Assembly: GCF_023715225.1 (NCBI RefSeq)
Contig: NZ_JAMBNS010000005.1
Location: forward strand, 1 to 64,000
Direction: 5' to 3'
DNA from: Robertmurraya korlensis
Lineage (GTDB): Bacteria; Bacillota; Bacilli; Bacillales; Cytobacillaceae
Length of the DNA: 64,000 nt
In this document: piece after piece, positions 34,872 through 44,329 of the stretch
Layout of the letters: every line of letters begins with the position of its first letter
Numbering within the stretch: position 1 is the stretch's first letter
The notes under the pieces: generated by a model
The model's input: only the letters and a program-made list of their open reading frames with translations
Database searches by the model: none
Told to the model about the DNA's origin: nothing
Program-made: the position numbers and the translations under genes

Positions 34872-36077
34872 ATGACATATAGTTACGCAACCCATGCAAG
34901 TTGTCCGAAGTGTAAGACTACCTATTCTATAGAAGAAATCCAGCAATTATGCTCTTGCGGATCACCTCTTTTAATTAAATACGATTTACACAAATTAAAA
35001 AAGAACTGGGATCGAGACAAGTTAGGAAGTCGAACCAACAGTTTATGGAGATACCATGAGTTGTTACCGATTAAAGAAGAAAAAAATATCGTCACACAAG
35101 GAGAGGGAATGACCCCTCTCCTCCACCTAGAAAAATTAGGTGAACGATTGGACTTATCTCATCTTTATATGAAAGACGAGGGAATCATCCCTACAGGTTC
35201 TTTTAAGGCTAGAGGGGCAGCGGTCGGAATCTCAAAGGCAAAAGAATTGGGAATCCAAAAGCTAGCGATGCCGACGAATGGGAATGCAGGAGCTGCATGG
35301 GCCATGTATGCCACAAAGGCAGGAATAGAAACAACCATCGTCATGCCGTTAGATGCACCACTTGTCACCAGAAAGGAAAGTGTTTTTGCAGGTGCCGACG
35401 TGATTTTAGTAAATGGATTAATCAGCGATGCTGGAAAGATTGTAAAGAACCTTGTCGAAGAAAAAGGATATTATGATGCTTCTACCCTGAAAGAGCCGTA
35501 TCGAATAGAAGGTAAAAAAACAATGGGATTGGAGCTGTTAGAACAATTAAACTGGCAAACTCCCGACGTCATTCTATATCCGACAGGTGGAGGAGTAGGA
35601 TTGATAGGTATCTATAAAGCATTGCAGGAATTATATGAGTTAGGCTGGATTGAAGGCTCCATGCCTAGACTAGTCGCCGTTCAAGCAGAAGGTTGTTCAC
35701 CAATTGTAAAAGCCTGGCAGGAAAATAAAATGGAGTCGACTTTTTGGGAAGATTCTAAAACAAATGCGTTTGGAATCAATGTTCCGAAAGCGATTGGTGA
35801 TTTTCTTGTTTTGGAGGCGATCTATGAATCTAATGGGTGTGCTATATCGGTCTCAGAGGAGAATATTCAGTCCTTACAAAGAGAAATAGCTACCCTTGAA
35901 GGGGCATTTATCTGCCCAGAAGGTGCAGCCACGTTTGTTGCTGCTAAAAAACTAAGGGAAGAAGGTTGGATTGGAGGAGATGAGAAGGTGATTTGTCTGA
36001 ATACAGGCTTAGGAATAAAATATGCAGACTTAATTTCCGAAGAACCTCTAACCATTCTTGAACCCAGTGAACATTGA
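34872..36077 (+). CDS. Threonine synthase-like PLP enzyme in the ssu operon
   Basis: The 401-aa protein from the ATG at 34872 (TTGGAGGAAG upstream) starts with a zinc-ribbon-like segment (CPKC then CSCG). It has the fold-type II PLP core: the Schiff-base Lys112 in GSFKARG, the substrate loop MPTNGNAGAA and the phosphate loop PTGGGVGLIG. Sequence type is threonine synthase, which releases phosphate from O-phosphohomoserine. Placement between ssuA and ssuB suggests a sulfur task instead, for example acting on cysteate or making a sulfur amino acid; cysteate synthase of methanogens is a known threonine-synthase paralogue. Confidence 0.82.
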   Translation: MTYSYATHASCPKCKTTYSIEEIQQLCSCGSPLLIKYDLHKLKKNWDRDKLGSRTNSLWRYHELLPIKEEKNIVTQGEGMTPLLHLEKLGERLDLSHLYMKDEGIIPTGSFKARGAAVGISKAKELGIQKLAMPTNGNAGAAWAMYATKAGIETTIVMPLDAPLVTRKESVFAGADVILVNGLISDAGKIVKNLVEEKGYYDASTLKEPYRIEGKKTMGLELLEQLNWQTPDVILYPTGGGVGLIGIYKALQELYELGWIEGSMPRLVAVQAEGCSPIVKAWQENKMESTFWEDSKTNAFGINVPKAIGDFLVLEAIYESNGCAISVSEENIQSLQREIATLEGAFICPEGAATFVAAKKLREEGWIGGDEKVICLNTGLGIKYADLISEEPLTILEPSEH

Positions 36078-36102
36078 CATAAATCATAGGTAGGTGGAAA
36101 AA

Positions 36103-36870
36103 TTGAGCGTTTTAATTGAATCTGTTAATAAATCGTTTTATAAAACAAATCAAGAAATTGTCGCGTTAAGTGATGTGAATTTAAAGATTGATAAAGGTGA
36201 ATTTGTAACGATTATCGGTCCAAGTGGTTGTGGGAAAAGTACACTTCTAAAAATTATTGCTGGCCTCGACCTTCAATTTAAAGGCAGAGTAAGCATTGAA
36301 GAACAAGTGTTAACCGGTCCGAGTATTAAACAAGGCTTTATTTTTCAAGAACATCGATTGTTTCCGTGGTTAACCGTTGAAAAAAATATTGCAGCCAATT
36401 TGTCATTAAAAGACCCTGATGTACAGAACAAAGTAAGGGAGTTAATAGAGATTGTCCGATTAAAGGGTTTTGAAAAAGCATATCCACGTGAATTGTCGGG
36501 TGGAATGCTACAAAGGGCCGCGATTGCTAGAGCTTTATTGAGAGACCCCGACGTGCTGCTTCTTGATGAACCTTTTGGTGCATTGGACGCCTTCACAAGA
36601 ACTCATCTTCAAGATGTGTTACTAGATATTTGGAAGGAAAAAGGAACAACCATGATTTTGGTTACTCATGATATAGATGAATCCGTCTATCTTGCTAATC
36701 GCGTGGTAATCATGACACCAAGGCCTGGGAAAGTGAGCAAAGTGATTCCTGTGAACTTGCCCTTTCCTCGAAAAAAAGCAAGTGTATCTTTCCAGCAGGT
36801 CAGACAATTAGTTCTTGCTGAATTTGAAAAAACAGAAGAGCTGCATTTTGTTGGTGGTTCCGGAATCTGA
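36103..36870 (+). CDS. ssuB: Sulfonate ABC transporter ATP-binding protein
   Basis: The protein (255 aa from the TTG at 36103, with GGTAGGTGG upstream; a GTG at 36094 is also in frame) has Walker [11 protein letters not shown]-loop FQEHRLFPW, signature LSGGM, Walker [12 protein letters not shown] and the H-loop THDIDES. The AFTR and PRPGKV segments are characteristic of nitrate/sulfonate/taurine ATPases. It energises the SsuC permease. Confidence 0.92.
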   Translation: MSVLIESVNKSFYKTNQEIVALSDVNLKIDKGEFVTIIGPSGCGKSTLLKIIAGLDLQFKGRVSIEEQVLTGPSIKQGFIFQEHRLFPWLTVEKNIAANLSLKDPDVQNKVRELIEIVRLKGFEKAYPRELSGGMLQRAAIARALLRDPDVLLLDEPFGALDAFTRTHLQDVLLDIWKEKGTTMILVTHDIDESVYLANRVVIMTPRPGKVSKVIPVNLPFPRKKASVSFQQVRQLVLAEFEKTEELHFVGGSGI

Positions 36871-36900
36871 TACCACTACGGAAGGAGGAATTGGGATTTT

Positions 36901-37755
36901 ATGAATAAAACAATTGCTGGTCTTAGTAATGTCTTTATAAACAATCGTAAGAAGGACAATAAGAAACATTTTAATGTGCTTTGGAAGCATGGATCTATAA
37001 TCGTAAAAGGTATGATATTACCTGCTGTTATTCTAACAGTTTGGCAAATAATTGGCACTTTAGGTATAGTCTCAAGCACCATTTTACCGACCCCAATGAC
37101 TATTTTTTATTCATTTGTAGAGTTAATTGCATCGGGGGAGTTAGGGGGACACTTAGAAATTAGTGTTTGGCGTGCAGGAATAGGATTTCTTTTAGGTGCA
37201 GGGTTAGGGTTACTATTTGGAATTATAACTGGCTTTTCAAGTAGAACGGAAGAAGTGGTTGATCCGACACTACAAATGTTACGTACGGTTCCCCATTTAG
37301 CAGTAGCTCCATTATTTATATTATGGTTTGGGTTTGGAGAACTCTCCAAAATTCTACTAATTGCTAAAGGAGCGTTTTTCCCAATCTATGTAAATGCCTT
37401 TCTAGGAATCCGTGGTGTCGATTCAAAGCTTTATGAGGTCGCTCGAATATTAGAGTTTAATAGGTTTAATCTGGTAAGGAAATTGATTCTTCCAGCAGCC
37501 ATGCCTAATATTTTACTTGGGATTCGATTATCCCTTGGGGTAGCTTGGCTAGGGTTAGTCGTAGCAGAAATCATGGGATCGAGTGAAGGCATTGGTTATA
37601 TGATTATGGATGCGAGACAGTTTTCACAAACAGAAGTGGTGTTTGTCGGAATTATCATATTTGCGATAGTTGGTAAATTAACGGACTCATTCGTTCGTCA
37701 ACTAGAGGCGAGACTGTTAAAATGGCGTGATCATTTCACAGGAGAAGAAAAATAA
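36901..37755 (+). CDS. ssuC: Sulfonate ABC transporter permease
   Basis: The 284-aa protein has about six membrane helices after a basic N-terminus of about 35 residues. The ATPase-contact loop is EVARILEFNRFNLVRKLILPAA, with an upstream LRTVPHLAVAPLFILWFGFGE motif. This is the SsuC/TauC pattern. GGAAGGAGG precedes the ATG. It is operonic with ssuB and ssuD. Confidence 0.92.
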   Translation: MNKTIAGLSNVFINNRKKDNKKHFNVLWKHGSIIVKGMILPAVILTVWQIIGTLGIVSSTILPTPMTIFYSFVELIASGELGGHLEISVWRAGIGFLLGAGLGLLFGIITGFSSRTEEVVDPTLQMLRTVPHLAVAPLFILWFGFGELSKILLIAKGAFFPIYVNAFLGIRGVDSKLYEVARILEFNRFNLVRKLILPAAMPNILLGIRLSLGVAWLGLVVAEIMGSSEGIGYMIMDARQFSQTEVVFVGIIIFAIVGKLTDSFVRQLEARLLKWRDHFTGEEK

Positions 37756-37840
37756 ATTGTTTTAAATCCGAGTAATCAAATAAGTATACAACAATTAATG
37801 TTTTCAAATAAGTGATTTTTTAAAATTGGAGGACTATAAA

Positions 37841-38971
37841 ATGGAGATATTTTGGTTTATTCCCACACAAGGTGATGGAAGATATTTAGGAACAAAAACA
37901 GGAGCTCGTGTAACCGACTATTCGTATTTTAAACAAATAGCACAGGCAGCTGACAATCTTGGGTATTCAGGAGTTTTAATTCCCACTGGTAAAACATGCG
38001 AAGATCCATGGATACTTGCCGCTTCCTTAGTGCCTGAAACGGTCCATTTAAAGTACCTTGTGGCAGTGAGACCTGGACTGATGACACCTGCAGTAGCGGC
38101 AAGGATGACATCAACCCTAGACCGTGTGTCCAATGGTCGAGTATTAATAAACGTGGTAGCAGGGGGCAACCCCACTGAATTGGCTGGGGATGGAGTGTTT
38201 CTAAATCATGATGAAAGATATGAAGAAACAAGTGAGTTCTTAGACATTTATCGATCATTAATGAACGGAGAAAAGGTAGATTACAATGGGAAATACCAAA
38301 AAATAAAAGGTGGAGAATTATTATTCCCACCCGTACAACAACCTTCTCCTCCTATTTATTTTGGTGGTTCTTCTCCTGCTGGGCAGGCCGTGGCTGCAGA
38401 ACATACAGATGTATATTTAACTTGGGGGGAACCTCCTGCGCAGGTAGCTGAGAAAATTAAAGAAGTCCGTGCTTTAGCTGAACAACAAGGAAGAAGTGTT
38501 CGTTTTGGAATTCGATTGCATGTCATTGTTAGAGAAACCGAAAGTGAGGCATGGGACGCAGCTGAGCGTTTGATTCAGTATGTGGATGAAGAAACCATTG
38601 AAGCCGCACAACAAGCATTTTCGAAAATGGATTCAGTTGGTCAAAAACGCATGGTCCAGTTACGAACAAAAGGAAGAAAAGAACTTGAAATTAGTCCGAA
38701 TTTATGGGCTGGAATTGGATTAGTTAGAGGAGGAGCAGGAACTGCGTTAGTTGGTAATCCACAACAGGTAGCCGATCGCATACAGGAATATGCTGATCTA
38801 GGCATTGAAACCTTTATATTATCTGGATATCCGCATTTAGAGGAAGCCTATCAAGTGGCCGATTTACTTTTTCCTCTGTTACCGATTACTACTGAAAACT
38901 ATAAAGCAAAACAAAAGCCTATTCATGGAGAGATTATTGCCAATACTCATTTCACAACCACGAGAAAATAA
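37841..38971 (+). CDS. ssuD: FMNH2-dependent alkanesulfonate monooxygenase
   Basis: The 376-aa protein matches SsuD. It starts [17 protein letters not shown] and has an [23 protein letters not shown] segment. It also has [20 protein letters not shown] and the mobile-loop region [16 protein letters not shown] that covers the active site. It desulfonates C2-C10 alkanesulfonates to aldehyde and sulfite, using reduced FMN from SsuE. The ATG at 37841 is preceded by TTGGAGG. It ends the ssu operon, with a terminator at 39003. Confidence 0.95.
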   Translation: MEIFWFIPTQGDGRYLGTKTGARVTDYSYFKQIAQAADNLGYSGVLIPTGKTCEDPWILAASLVPETVHLKYLVAVRPGLMTPAVAARMTSTLDRVSNGRVLINVVAGGNPTELAGDGVFLNHDERYEETSEFLDIYRSLMNGEKVDYNGKYQKIKGGELLFPPVQQPSPPIYFGGSSPAGQAVAAEHTDVYLTWGEPPAQVAEKIKEVRALAEQQGRSVRFGIRLHVIVRETESEAWDAAERLIQYVDEETIEAAQQAFSKMDSVGQKRMVQLRTKGRKELEISPNLWAGIGLVRGGAGTALVGNPQQVADRIQEYADLGIETFILSGYPHLEEAYQVADLLFPLLPITTENYKAKQKPIHGEIIANTHFTTTRK

Positions 38972-39002
38972 TAAATGTAATCATATAGCTGATTGGTCAA
39001 CC

Positions 39003-39043
39003 AAAAGCTCCTGAACGTTTTGTCGTTGGGGAGCTTTTCTATT
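39003..39043 (+). terminator. Terminator of the ssu operon
   Basis: AAAAGCTCC pairs with GGGGAGCTTTT across a 14-nt loop, followed by CTATTT. Confidence 0.8.
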
Positions 39044-39069
39044 TACTATCATTCAAGGAGGTGGGAAAA

Positions 39070-39981
39070 GTGAATATCGATCATATTGAGGCATTCATTT
39101 ATGTTGTTCATTTTAGCAGTATCCATAAAGCAGCAGATATATTATTCTTATCGCAACCAACGGTGACGGCAAGAATAAAGACTCTCGAACGGGAACTTGA
39201 AGTTGACTTATTTGAAAGACAAGGAAGAGGACTAATTTTAACGGATAAAGGAAAGGAGTTTCTCCCTTTTGCGGAGCATTTGATTCGTACCTTTCAACAG
39301 GCAAAAAAACAGTTAAATAAAGGTTCCACTTATGAGGAAATTACCATAGGAGCAAACATTATAACCTCACAATACTTTATCCCATTTGCGTTACCTCTAT
39401 GGAAAAAAGCCTACCCTGATTTACGTTTTAAATTTATTTCTGCTTCAAATGATACTCTAACTGAAAAACTGCTTCAAAAACAGGTGGATCTCGTTTTGAT
39501 GAAGGAAGTAGAGCATAACCGGCTAGAGAAGCACGAATTATTAGATAATTCTGTCCGTTTGGTTGCTTATCCAGGACATTCCTTCGAATCTGAAAAAATA
39601 GTAACTGTACAACAGGTAGCTTTAGAACCTTTAATATTTTTTGAGTGTGGGGCTTTTGACTGGAACCGAGTCCGTAAAATTTTTGAAGTTAGTCAATTAG
39701 AGCCCAATATTGTATTTCAAGCGGATCATCTAGAAGCTGCGAAATCCTTAATTCTAAGCGGGGATGGCATTGGTTTTTTACCATATTTATGTGTAAAAAA
39801 GGAGCTTGAACAAGGTCAATTGATCGAGGTTGAGGTGGCGAATTTCTCGAATATGAAGCAATCCATCTTTTTAGTGCATGGTAATGATAAAGTGACTCCA
39901 CCTTTACTCTTTGAGGAGATTCTTCACTCCGCAAGTATTTTCGAGGAAAAGCAAAAGAATCCCATTCCTTCAATTGATTAA
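39070..39981 (+). CDS. LysR family transcriptional regulator of the sulfur block
   Basis: The 303-aa protein (GTG at 39070 with AAGGAGGTGG upstream) has the N-terminal LysR winged helix (HIEAFIYVVHFSSIHKAAD, then LSQPTVTARIKTLERELEVD). The C-terminus is the usual two-lobe effector domain, with ITIGANIITSQYFIPFALPL at its entry. It lies between the ssu and ytm-like operons, and the cassette B promoter starts three bases after its stop. By position it is the best candidate to bind the CAATA-N20-TATTG dyads. CysL and YtlI of B. subtilis are functional parallels. Confidence 0.9.
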   Translation: MNIDHIEAFIYVVHFSSIHKAADILFLSQPTVTARIKTLERELEVDLFERQGRGLILTDKGKEFLPFAEHLIRTFQQAKKQLNKGSTYEEITIGANIITSQYFIPFALPLWKKAYPDLRFKFISASNDTLTEKLLQKQVDLVLMKEVEHNRLEKHELLDNSVRLVAYPGHSFESEKIVTVQQVALEPLIFFECGAFDWNRVRKIFEVSQLEPNIVFQADHLEAAKSLILSGDGIGFLPYLCVKKELEQGQLIEVEVANFSNMKQSIFLVHGNDKVTPPLLFEEILHSASIFEEKQKNPIPSID

Positions 39982-39983
39982 AT

Positions 39984-40053
39984 TTCCTAATGAATGCAAT
40001 AAATCTTTCTATCAGTAGGAGTATTGTATTTGGACCATAACCGATGGTAGGAT
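39984..40053 (+). promoter_or_regulatory. Sulfur-block promoter/operator cassette, copy B
   Basis: CAATA (39997-40001), 20 bp, then TATTG (40022-40026) form the dyad. TTGTAT (40024-40029), an 18-bp spacer and TAGGAT (40048-40053) form the promoter. Its architecture is identical to copy A. It drives the operon from 40103 to 47008. Confidence 0.7.
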
Positions 40054-40102
40054 AATTTTACAAATAAACCGACTATTCAAATCGGAAAAGTAGGAGGTAA
40101 AT

Positions 40103-41107
40103 ATGAGTTATAAACTTGGAATATTAGATCAAAGTCCCATTTATCCAAATACCACAGCTTCTGAGGCATTACAGGAAACCATTAAGCTAGCAAAACTCGC
40201 AGAAGAATGGGGGTACGAACGATTCTGGGTGTCGGAACATCACCATACAGATCAGTTGGCGGGTGCATCACCAGAAGTACTAATCTCCCATTTACTCGCC
40301 CAGACAAAAACCATACGTATTGGATCAGGTGGAGTATTGCTTCAGCATTATAGCCCATATAAGGTGGTAGAAAATTTTCATGTACTTTCTAATCTAGCAC
40401 CTGGAAGGGTCGATTTAGGGATTGGAAAGTCACCTGGTGGTCTTCCTTTATCTACAAGAGCTCTTCAGTATGGAACATTGAACGACGGAAAAGATTTTGA
40501 TGAGCGGTTTTCCTTATTGAAAAAGTTGATTGCTAATATAGTAGAAGATTCTCATTCATTAGCTGGTATTAAAGCTACGCCATTACCGAGTATACCACCA
40601 GAAACGTACTTACTAGGGGCAAGCAAAGAAAGTGCAAAACTAGCCGCTACCTATGAAACTTCCTTCGTATATGGGAACTTTTTTAATAGTAATCCAAGTG
40701 ACTTAGAAGAAGCCGCAAGATTATATCGAAGTGTTTTTCCGACGGGAAGATTTATTCTAGGGGTTGCTGTCATTGCCCATCCTTCCAAAGAAATTGCAGA
40801 ACAACTGGCTGAAAACTTTAAGAAATTAGTGTTGGTACATTTAAAAAGTGGTCGAACGGTAAAGGTGGGTACTAGAGAACAAGCAGAGTTATTTGGTAAT
40901 CAATCCGGGGAGTTGTTTGAAATTGAAGAGCAGGAGACTGATATCATAGCAGGAACTCCTTCTTTTGTAAAAGAAGCGTTAAATGATTTATACCAAAAAT
41001 ATGATGTCGATGAGTTTATTTTACACACACCGATTCTAAAAGAAAAAGAGCGTGTTCAATCCTTTGAATTGCTAAGCCCACTAGATGTTTCCATATCAAA
41101 TGTATAA
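40103..41107 (+). CDS. LLM-class oxidoreductase, MsnO8/YtmO-like
   Basis: The 334-aa protein shows the LLM subgroup opening LGILDQSPIYPN, followed by ERFWVSEHHHTDQLAG, IRIGSGGVLLQHYSPYKVVENF and GRVDLGIGKSPGG. In B. subtilis the ytmI operon carries a similar YtmO protein. The reaction is not established; a flavin-dependent oxidation of an imported sulfur compound is the working guess. GTAGGAGG precedes the ATG. It is the first gene of the second ytm-like operon. Confidence 0.88.
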   Translation: MSYKLGILDQSPIYPNTTASEALQETIKLAKLAEEWGYERFWVSEHHHTDQLAGASPEVLISHLLAQTKTIRIGSGGVLLQHYSPYKVVENFHVLSNLAPGRVDLGIGKSPGGLPLSTRALQYGTLNDGKDFDERFSLLKKLIANIVEDSHSLAGIKATPLPSIPPETYLLGASKESAKLAATYETSFVYGNFFNSNPSDLEEAARLYRSVFPTGRFILGVAVIAHPSKEIAEQLAENFKKLVLVHLKSGRTVKVGTREQAELFGNQSGELFEIEEQETDIIAGTPSFVKEALNDLYQKYDVDEFILHTPILKEKERVQSFELLSPLDVSISNV

Positions 41108-41127
41108 GCAAGAAGAGGAGGGGGAGC

Positions 41128-41661
41128 ATGTCTACACTTGCTAAAAACCAAGAAAATGATTGGATCATCGTGTCAGAGCTTCAGGAAGAAGACAAAGAAA
41201 TTGCGTGCCGTGTCTTAATAGAAAGCTATCAGCAATATGAAAAGGAGTATTCGGATCCACTTATATGGCAGGAGTATTTAGCAAACATCGAAACCTCTTT
41301 TGATAACCCTCACGTCGATAAAATATTAGTTGCTAAAAGTAGAAAGGAAGTTCTTGGCACATTGCAACTTTTTCAATCCTCGGAAAAAGCGTATGGGAAA
41401 CCAGAGTTAGAGATTTTTTCACCAATTATACGTTTATTAGGTGTTCATCCGAAGGCTAGAGGGCGTGGAGTAGCACGAGCATTACTACAATCAAGCATCA
41501 AATACGCAAAGGAACAAAGGTTCCATCATTTGTATCTTCATTCCAGCGACAAAATGTATAAAGCCATTCAATTGTATGAATGGCTTGGGTTTAAACGGGA
41601 TCTATCAAAGGAATTCTTTAATCATGATATTTTAGTAAAATGCTACCGATTGGATTTATAA
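41128..41661 (+). CDS. GNAT family N-acetyltransferase
   Basis: The 177-aa protein has the acetyl-CoA binding motif HPKARGRGVARALLQ (about residues 111-125) and the C-terminal LYEWLGF motif typical of GNAT enzymes. Context resembles YtmI/YxeL-type acetyltransferases that N-acetylate S-substituted cysteines before monooxygenase cleavage (for instance S-(2-succino)cysteine in B. subtilis). AGGAGGGGG precedes the ATG. The substrate assignment is inferred. Confidence 0.85.
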   Translation: MSTLAKNQENDWIIVSELQEEDKEIACRVLIESYQQYEKEYSDPLIWQEYLANIETSFDNPHVDKILVAKSRKEVLGTLQLFQSSEKAYGKPELEIFSPIIRLLGVHPKARGRGVARALLQSSIKYAKEQRFHHLYLHSSDKMYKAIQLYEWLGFKRDLSKEFFNHDILVKCYRLDL

Positions 41662-41709
41662 AGAATTATAAATTAACAAACTTAAGTAAATAGAAAAGGA
41701 GAAATTAAA

Positions 41710-42549
41710 ATGAAAAATGTAAAATGGGTACCCATCCTATTAAGTGTATGGTTATTGGTTGTTTTAGCAGCTTGTGGGAATGAAGAGAAAGCATCCACTT
41801 CATCCGAAGGGAAAGAAACGGAAAGTAAAGAAGTAGTCTTGAAAATAAGTGCCTCCTCAACCCCTCATGCTGAAATACTGGAGTATATTTCAGATGATCT
41901 AGAGAAAGAGGGTGTGAAGTTAGATATAGTGATTACTCAAGATGGGATTCAGACAAACCAACAGACAGCAGATAAAGAATTAGATGCAAACTTCTTCCAG
42001 CACACACCCTATTTAGAGCAAGTAAACAAAGATAGTGGCTTGGATTTGGTTAAAGTGGTTGGGGTACATATCGAACCATTTGGAGTGTATTCAAAAAAGT
42101 TAAAGTCGATTGAAGAGTTAGAAGATGGTGCGAAAGTAGCGCTACCCAAGGATCCAGTTAATTTCTCCCGTGGCTTGCTGTTGTTTGCAGAGAACGACCT
42201 TATCAAGTTAGATAGTAGTAAAAAAGGAAATTACACGTTAGAGGATATTACTGAAAATGAAAAAAATCTAGATTTTATTCCTGTAGATGGTCCGGTTCTG
42301 GTTAGATCACTAGACGACGTGGATGCATCCGCCATCAATACAAACTACGCGCTAGAAGGAAATTTAAAGCCTTTAGATGATACCTTAATTATTGAAGGAA
42401 GCGATTCTCCGTACGTCAACATTCTCGTTTCAAGACCGGATAACAAAAATGATGAAGCCATCCAAAAGCTCGCAAAAGCACTTACAACAGAAAAAGTAAG
42501 AACATTTATTGAAGAAAAGTACGAGGGTGCAGTAGTGCCTGCATTTTAG
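41710..42549 (+). CDS. metQ: MetQ/NlpA-family solute-binding lipoprotein
   Basis: A signal peptide ends at VLAAC (Cys22). The mature protein is of the NlpA family, with LKISASSTPHAEILEYI, ANFFQHTPYLEQVNKD and a VALPKDPVNFSRGLLLF core. NlpA proteins bind methionine or related sulfur amino acids. Given the acetyltransferase and monooxygenases in the operon, an S-substituted cysteine or cystine-type ligand is at least as likely as methionine. It pairs with the MetN and MetI genes that follow. Confidence 0.9.
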   Translation: MKNVKWVPILLSVWLLVVLAACGNEEKASTSSEGKETESKEVVLKISASSTPHAEILEYISDDLEKEGVKLDIVITQDGIQTNQQTADKELDANFFQHTPYLEQVNKDSGLDLVKVVGVHIEPFGVYSKKLKSIEELEDGAKVALPKDPVNFSRGLLLFAENDLIKLDSSKKGNYTLEDITENEKNLDFIPVDGPVLVRSLDDVDASAINTNYALEGNLKPLDDTLIIEGSDSPYVNILVSRPDNKNDEAIQKLAKALTTEKVRTFIEEKYEGAVVPAF

Positions 42550-42573
42550 AAATAGAGAGGAGGATATACAGCT

Positions 42574-43653
42574 TTGATTGAATTTCGTCACGTCTCAAAA
42601 GTGTTTGAAAGTAAAGAGGGAACAATTGAAGCATTAAAAGATATTCAATTAACCGTTAAAAAGGGAGATATTTTCGGAGTCATTGGCTATAGTGGTGCTG
42701 GAAAAAGTACGCTTATTCGCACCGTAAATTTATTGGAATATCCAACCTCTGGAGACATTTTGGTTAATGGGAGGAAGTTAACGGAATTAACAAGGAGAGA
42801 GCTGCGTTTGGCCCAAAAAAACATAGGCATGATTTTTCAGCATTTCAATTTGTTAAACTCCAAATCCGTTTTTGATAATGTCGCGATGCCTCTAGTACTA
42901 AGTAAAAAGAAGAAAAAAGAGATGGAGGAGCGGGTTTATGAAATTCTTCGTTTTGTTGGATTAGAGGAGAAAGCACATCATTATCCGAATGAACTTTCCG
43001 GTGGGCAGAAGCAGCGTCTAGGGATTGCAAGAGCATTAGTAACAAATCCAACCATCCTGCTATGTGATGAGGCGACGTCTGCATTAGATCCACAAACAAC
43101 CACATCCATTTTAAATTTATTAAAGAGGATTAATGAAGAATTTAATATCACGATTCTCCTGATCACGCATGAGATGGAGGTCATTAAAGAAGTATGCAAT
43201 CGAGTGGCAGTTATGGAAGAAGGCCGTGTCATAGAGATAGGAAGTGTGTTTGATATTTTTGCCCAACCAAAAACAGATACGGCACGTAATTTCGTAAAGT
43301 CTGTTGTTCGAGATGATATCCCTGCAAGTGTTAAGAGTTTACTTAAACAAAATATGAAAGAAAGAAAAATATTAAAAATCGATTTTCTTGGTGTAAGTTC
43401 CGGTCAACCCCTCGTTTCAAGGACCGCAAAGAATTTTAACGTAGATATAAACATTTTATTTGCTACTATTACGGAACTTCAGGGTAACCCGTATGGTCAC
43501 TTCATTGTGGAGCTAGTGGGCAAAGAGAATGAGTTAGAAAGAGCCATTCAGTTCCTTTATGCACAAGATGTTATCGTTCAGGAGGTGATGGAAGATGGAA
43601 GTAAGTACAGAACTTATACTCGAAGCCTTGTGGGAAACACTTTACATGGTTAG
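42574..43653 (+). CDS. metN: MetN-type ABC transporter ATP-binding protein
   Basis: The 359-aa protein (TTG start, GAGGAGG upstream) has Walker A GYSGAGKST, Q-loop FQHFNLLNSKSV, signature LSGGQ and Walker B LLCDEATSALD. The C-terminal NIL domain (about residues 270-345, ITELQGNPYGHFIVELVG) allows feedback inhibition by the transported amino acid. It overlaps metI by 59 nt. Confidence 0.93.
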   Translation: MIEFRHVSKVFESKEGTIEALKDIQLTVKKGDIFGVIGYSGAGKSTLIRTVNLLEYPTSGDILVNGRKLTELTRRELRLAQKNIGMIFQHFNLLNSKSVFDNVAMPLVLSKKKKKEMEERVYEILRFVGLEEKAHHYPNELSGGQKQRLGIARALVTNPTILLCDEATSALDPQTTTSILNLLKRINEEFNITILLITHEMEVIKEVCNRVAVMEEGRVIEIGSVFDIFAQPKTDTARNFVKSVVRDDIPASVKSLLKQNMKERKILKIDFLGVSSGQPLVSRTAKNFNVDINILFATITELQGNPYGHFIVELVGKENELERAIQFLYAQDVIVQEVMEDGSKYRTYTRSLVGNTLHG

Positions 43654-44245
43654 TATCTCCCTCCTCTTTGGAGGAATTCTCGGAATGGTTTTAGGAATTA
43701 TTCTAGTCGTGACAAGGAAAGGACATATACTTGAAAATCGATGGATTTTTTCTTTACTAAATCCCATCGTCAATATACTACGGTCCATTCCTTTTATTAT
43801 TTTACTAGTTGCGATCATCCCGTTTACTAGATTAATTGTCGGTACATCCATTGGGACGACTGCGGCAATCGTGCCTCTGGTCCTTCATATCGGACCATAT
43901 ATCTCAAGGCTTGTTGAGAATTCCTTGTTAGAAGTAGATGAAGGCATTGTGGAAGCTGCTCAATCAATGGGAGCAACCCCATTGCAAATTATCGGTAAAT
44001 TTCTACTTCCTGAAGCCTTTCCTTCTTTAGTACTCAGTATTACGACGGCAACCATTGGATTAATCGGTGCAACTGCGATGGCAGGAGCCATCGGGGGTGG
44101 TGGACTAGGAGACGTTGCTATATCTTATGGCTATCAACGATTTAGTACGATTACTATTTTTGTCACTGTGGTTATTCTAGTGGTGGTTGTGCAAGGAGTT
44201 CAGAGTGTTGGTAATGTTCTTGAAAGGAAAATAAGGAGAGCTTAA
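43595..44245 (+). CDS. metI: MetI-type ABC transporter permease
   Basis: The 216-aa permease has five predicted membrane helices. Its cytosolic loop, EAAQSMGATPLQIIGKFLLP (about residues 122-141), is typical of MetI, as is AMAGAIGGGGLGDVAISYGYQRF. AGGAGGTG within metN positions the ATG at 43595. Translation is therefore coupled to metN. Confidence 0.93.
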   Translation: MEVSTELILEALWETLYMVSISLLFGGILGMVLGIILVVTRKGHILENRWIFSLLNPIVNILRSIPFIILLVAIIPFTRLIVGTSIGTTAAIVPLVLHIGPYISRLVENSLLEVDEGIVEAAQSMGATPLQIIGKFLLPEAFPSLVLSITTATIGLIGATAMAGAIGGGGLGDVAISYGYQRFSTITIFVTVVILVVVVQGVQSVGNVLERKIRRA

Positions 44246-44329
44246 AGGAGCTCAGGGCTAATGTTCATTTTTATTCCGTATGGAGGTGATGCCATATAAG
44301 GGAGTATGGAAAAAGGAAGGGAGAGGAAA

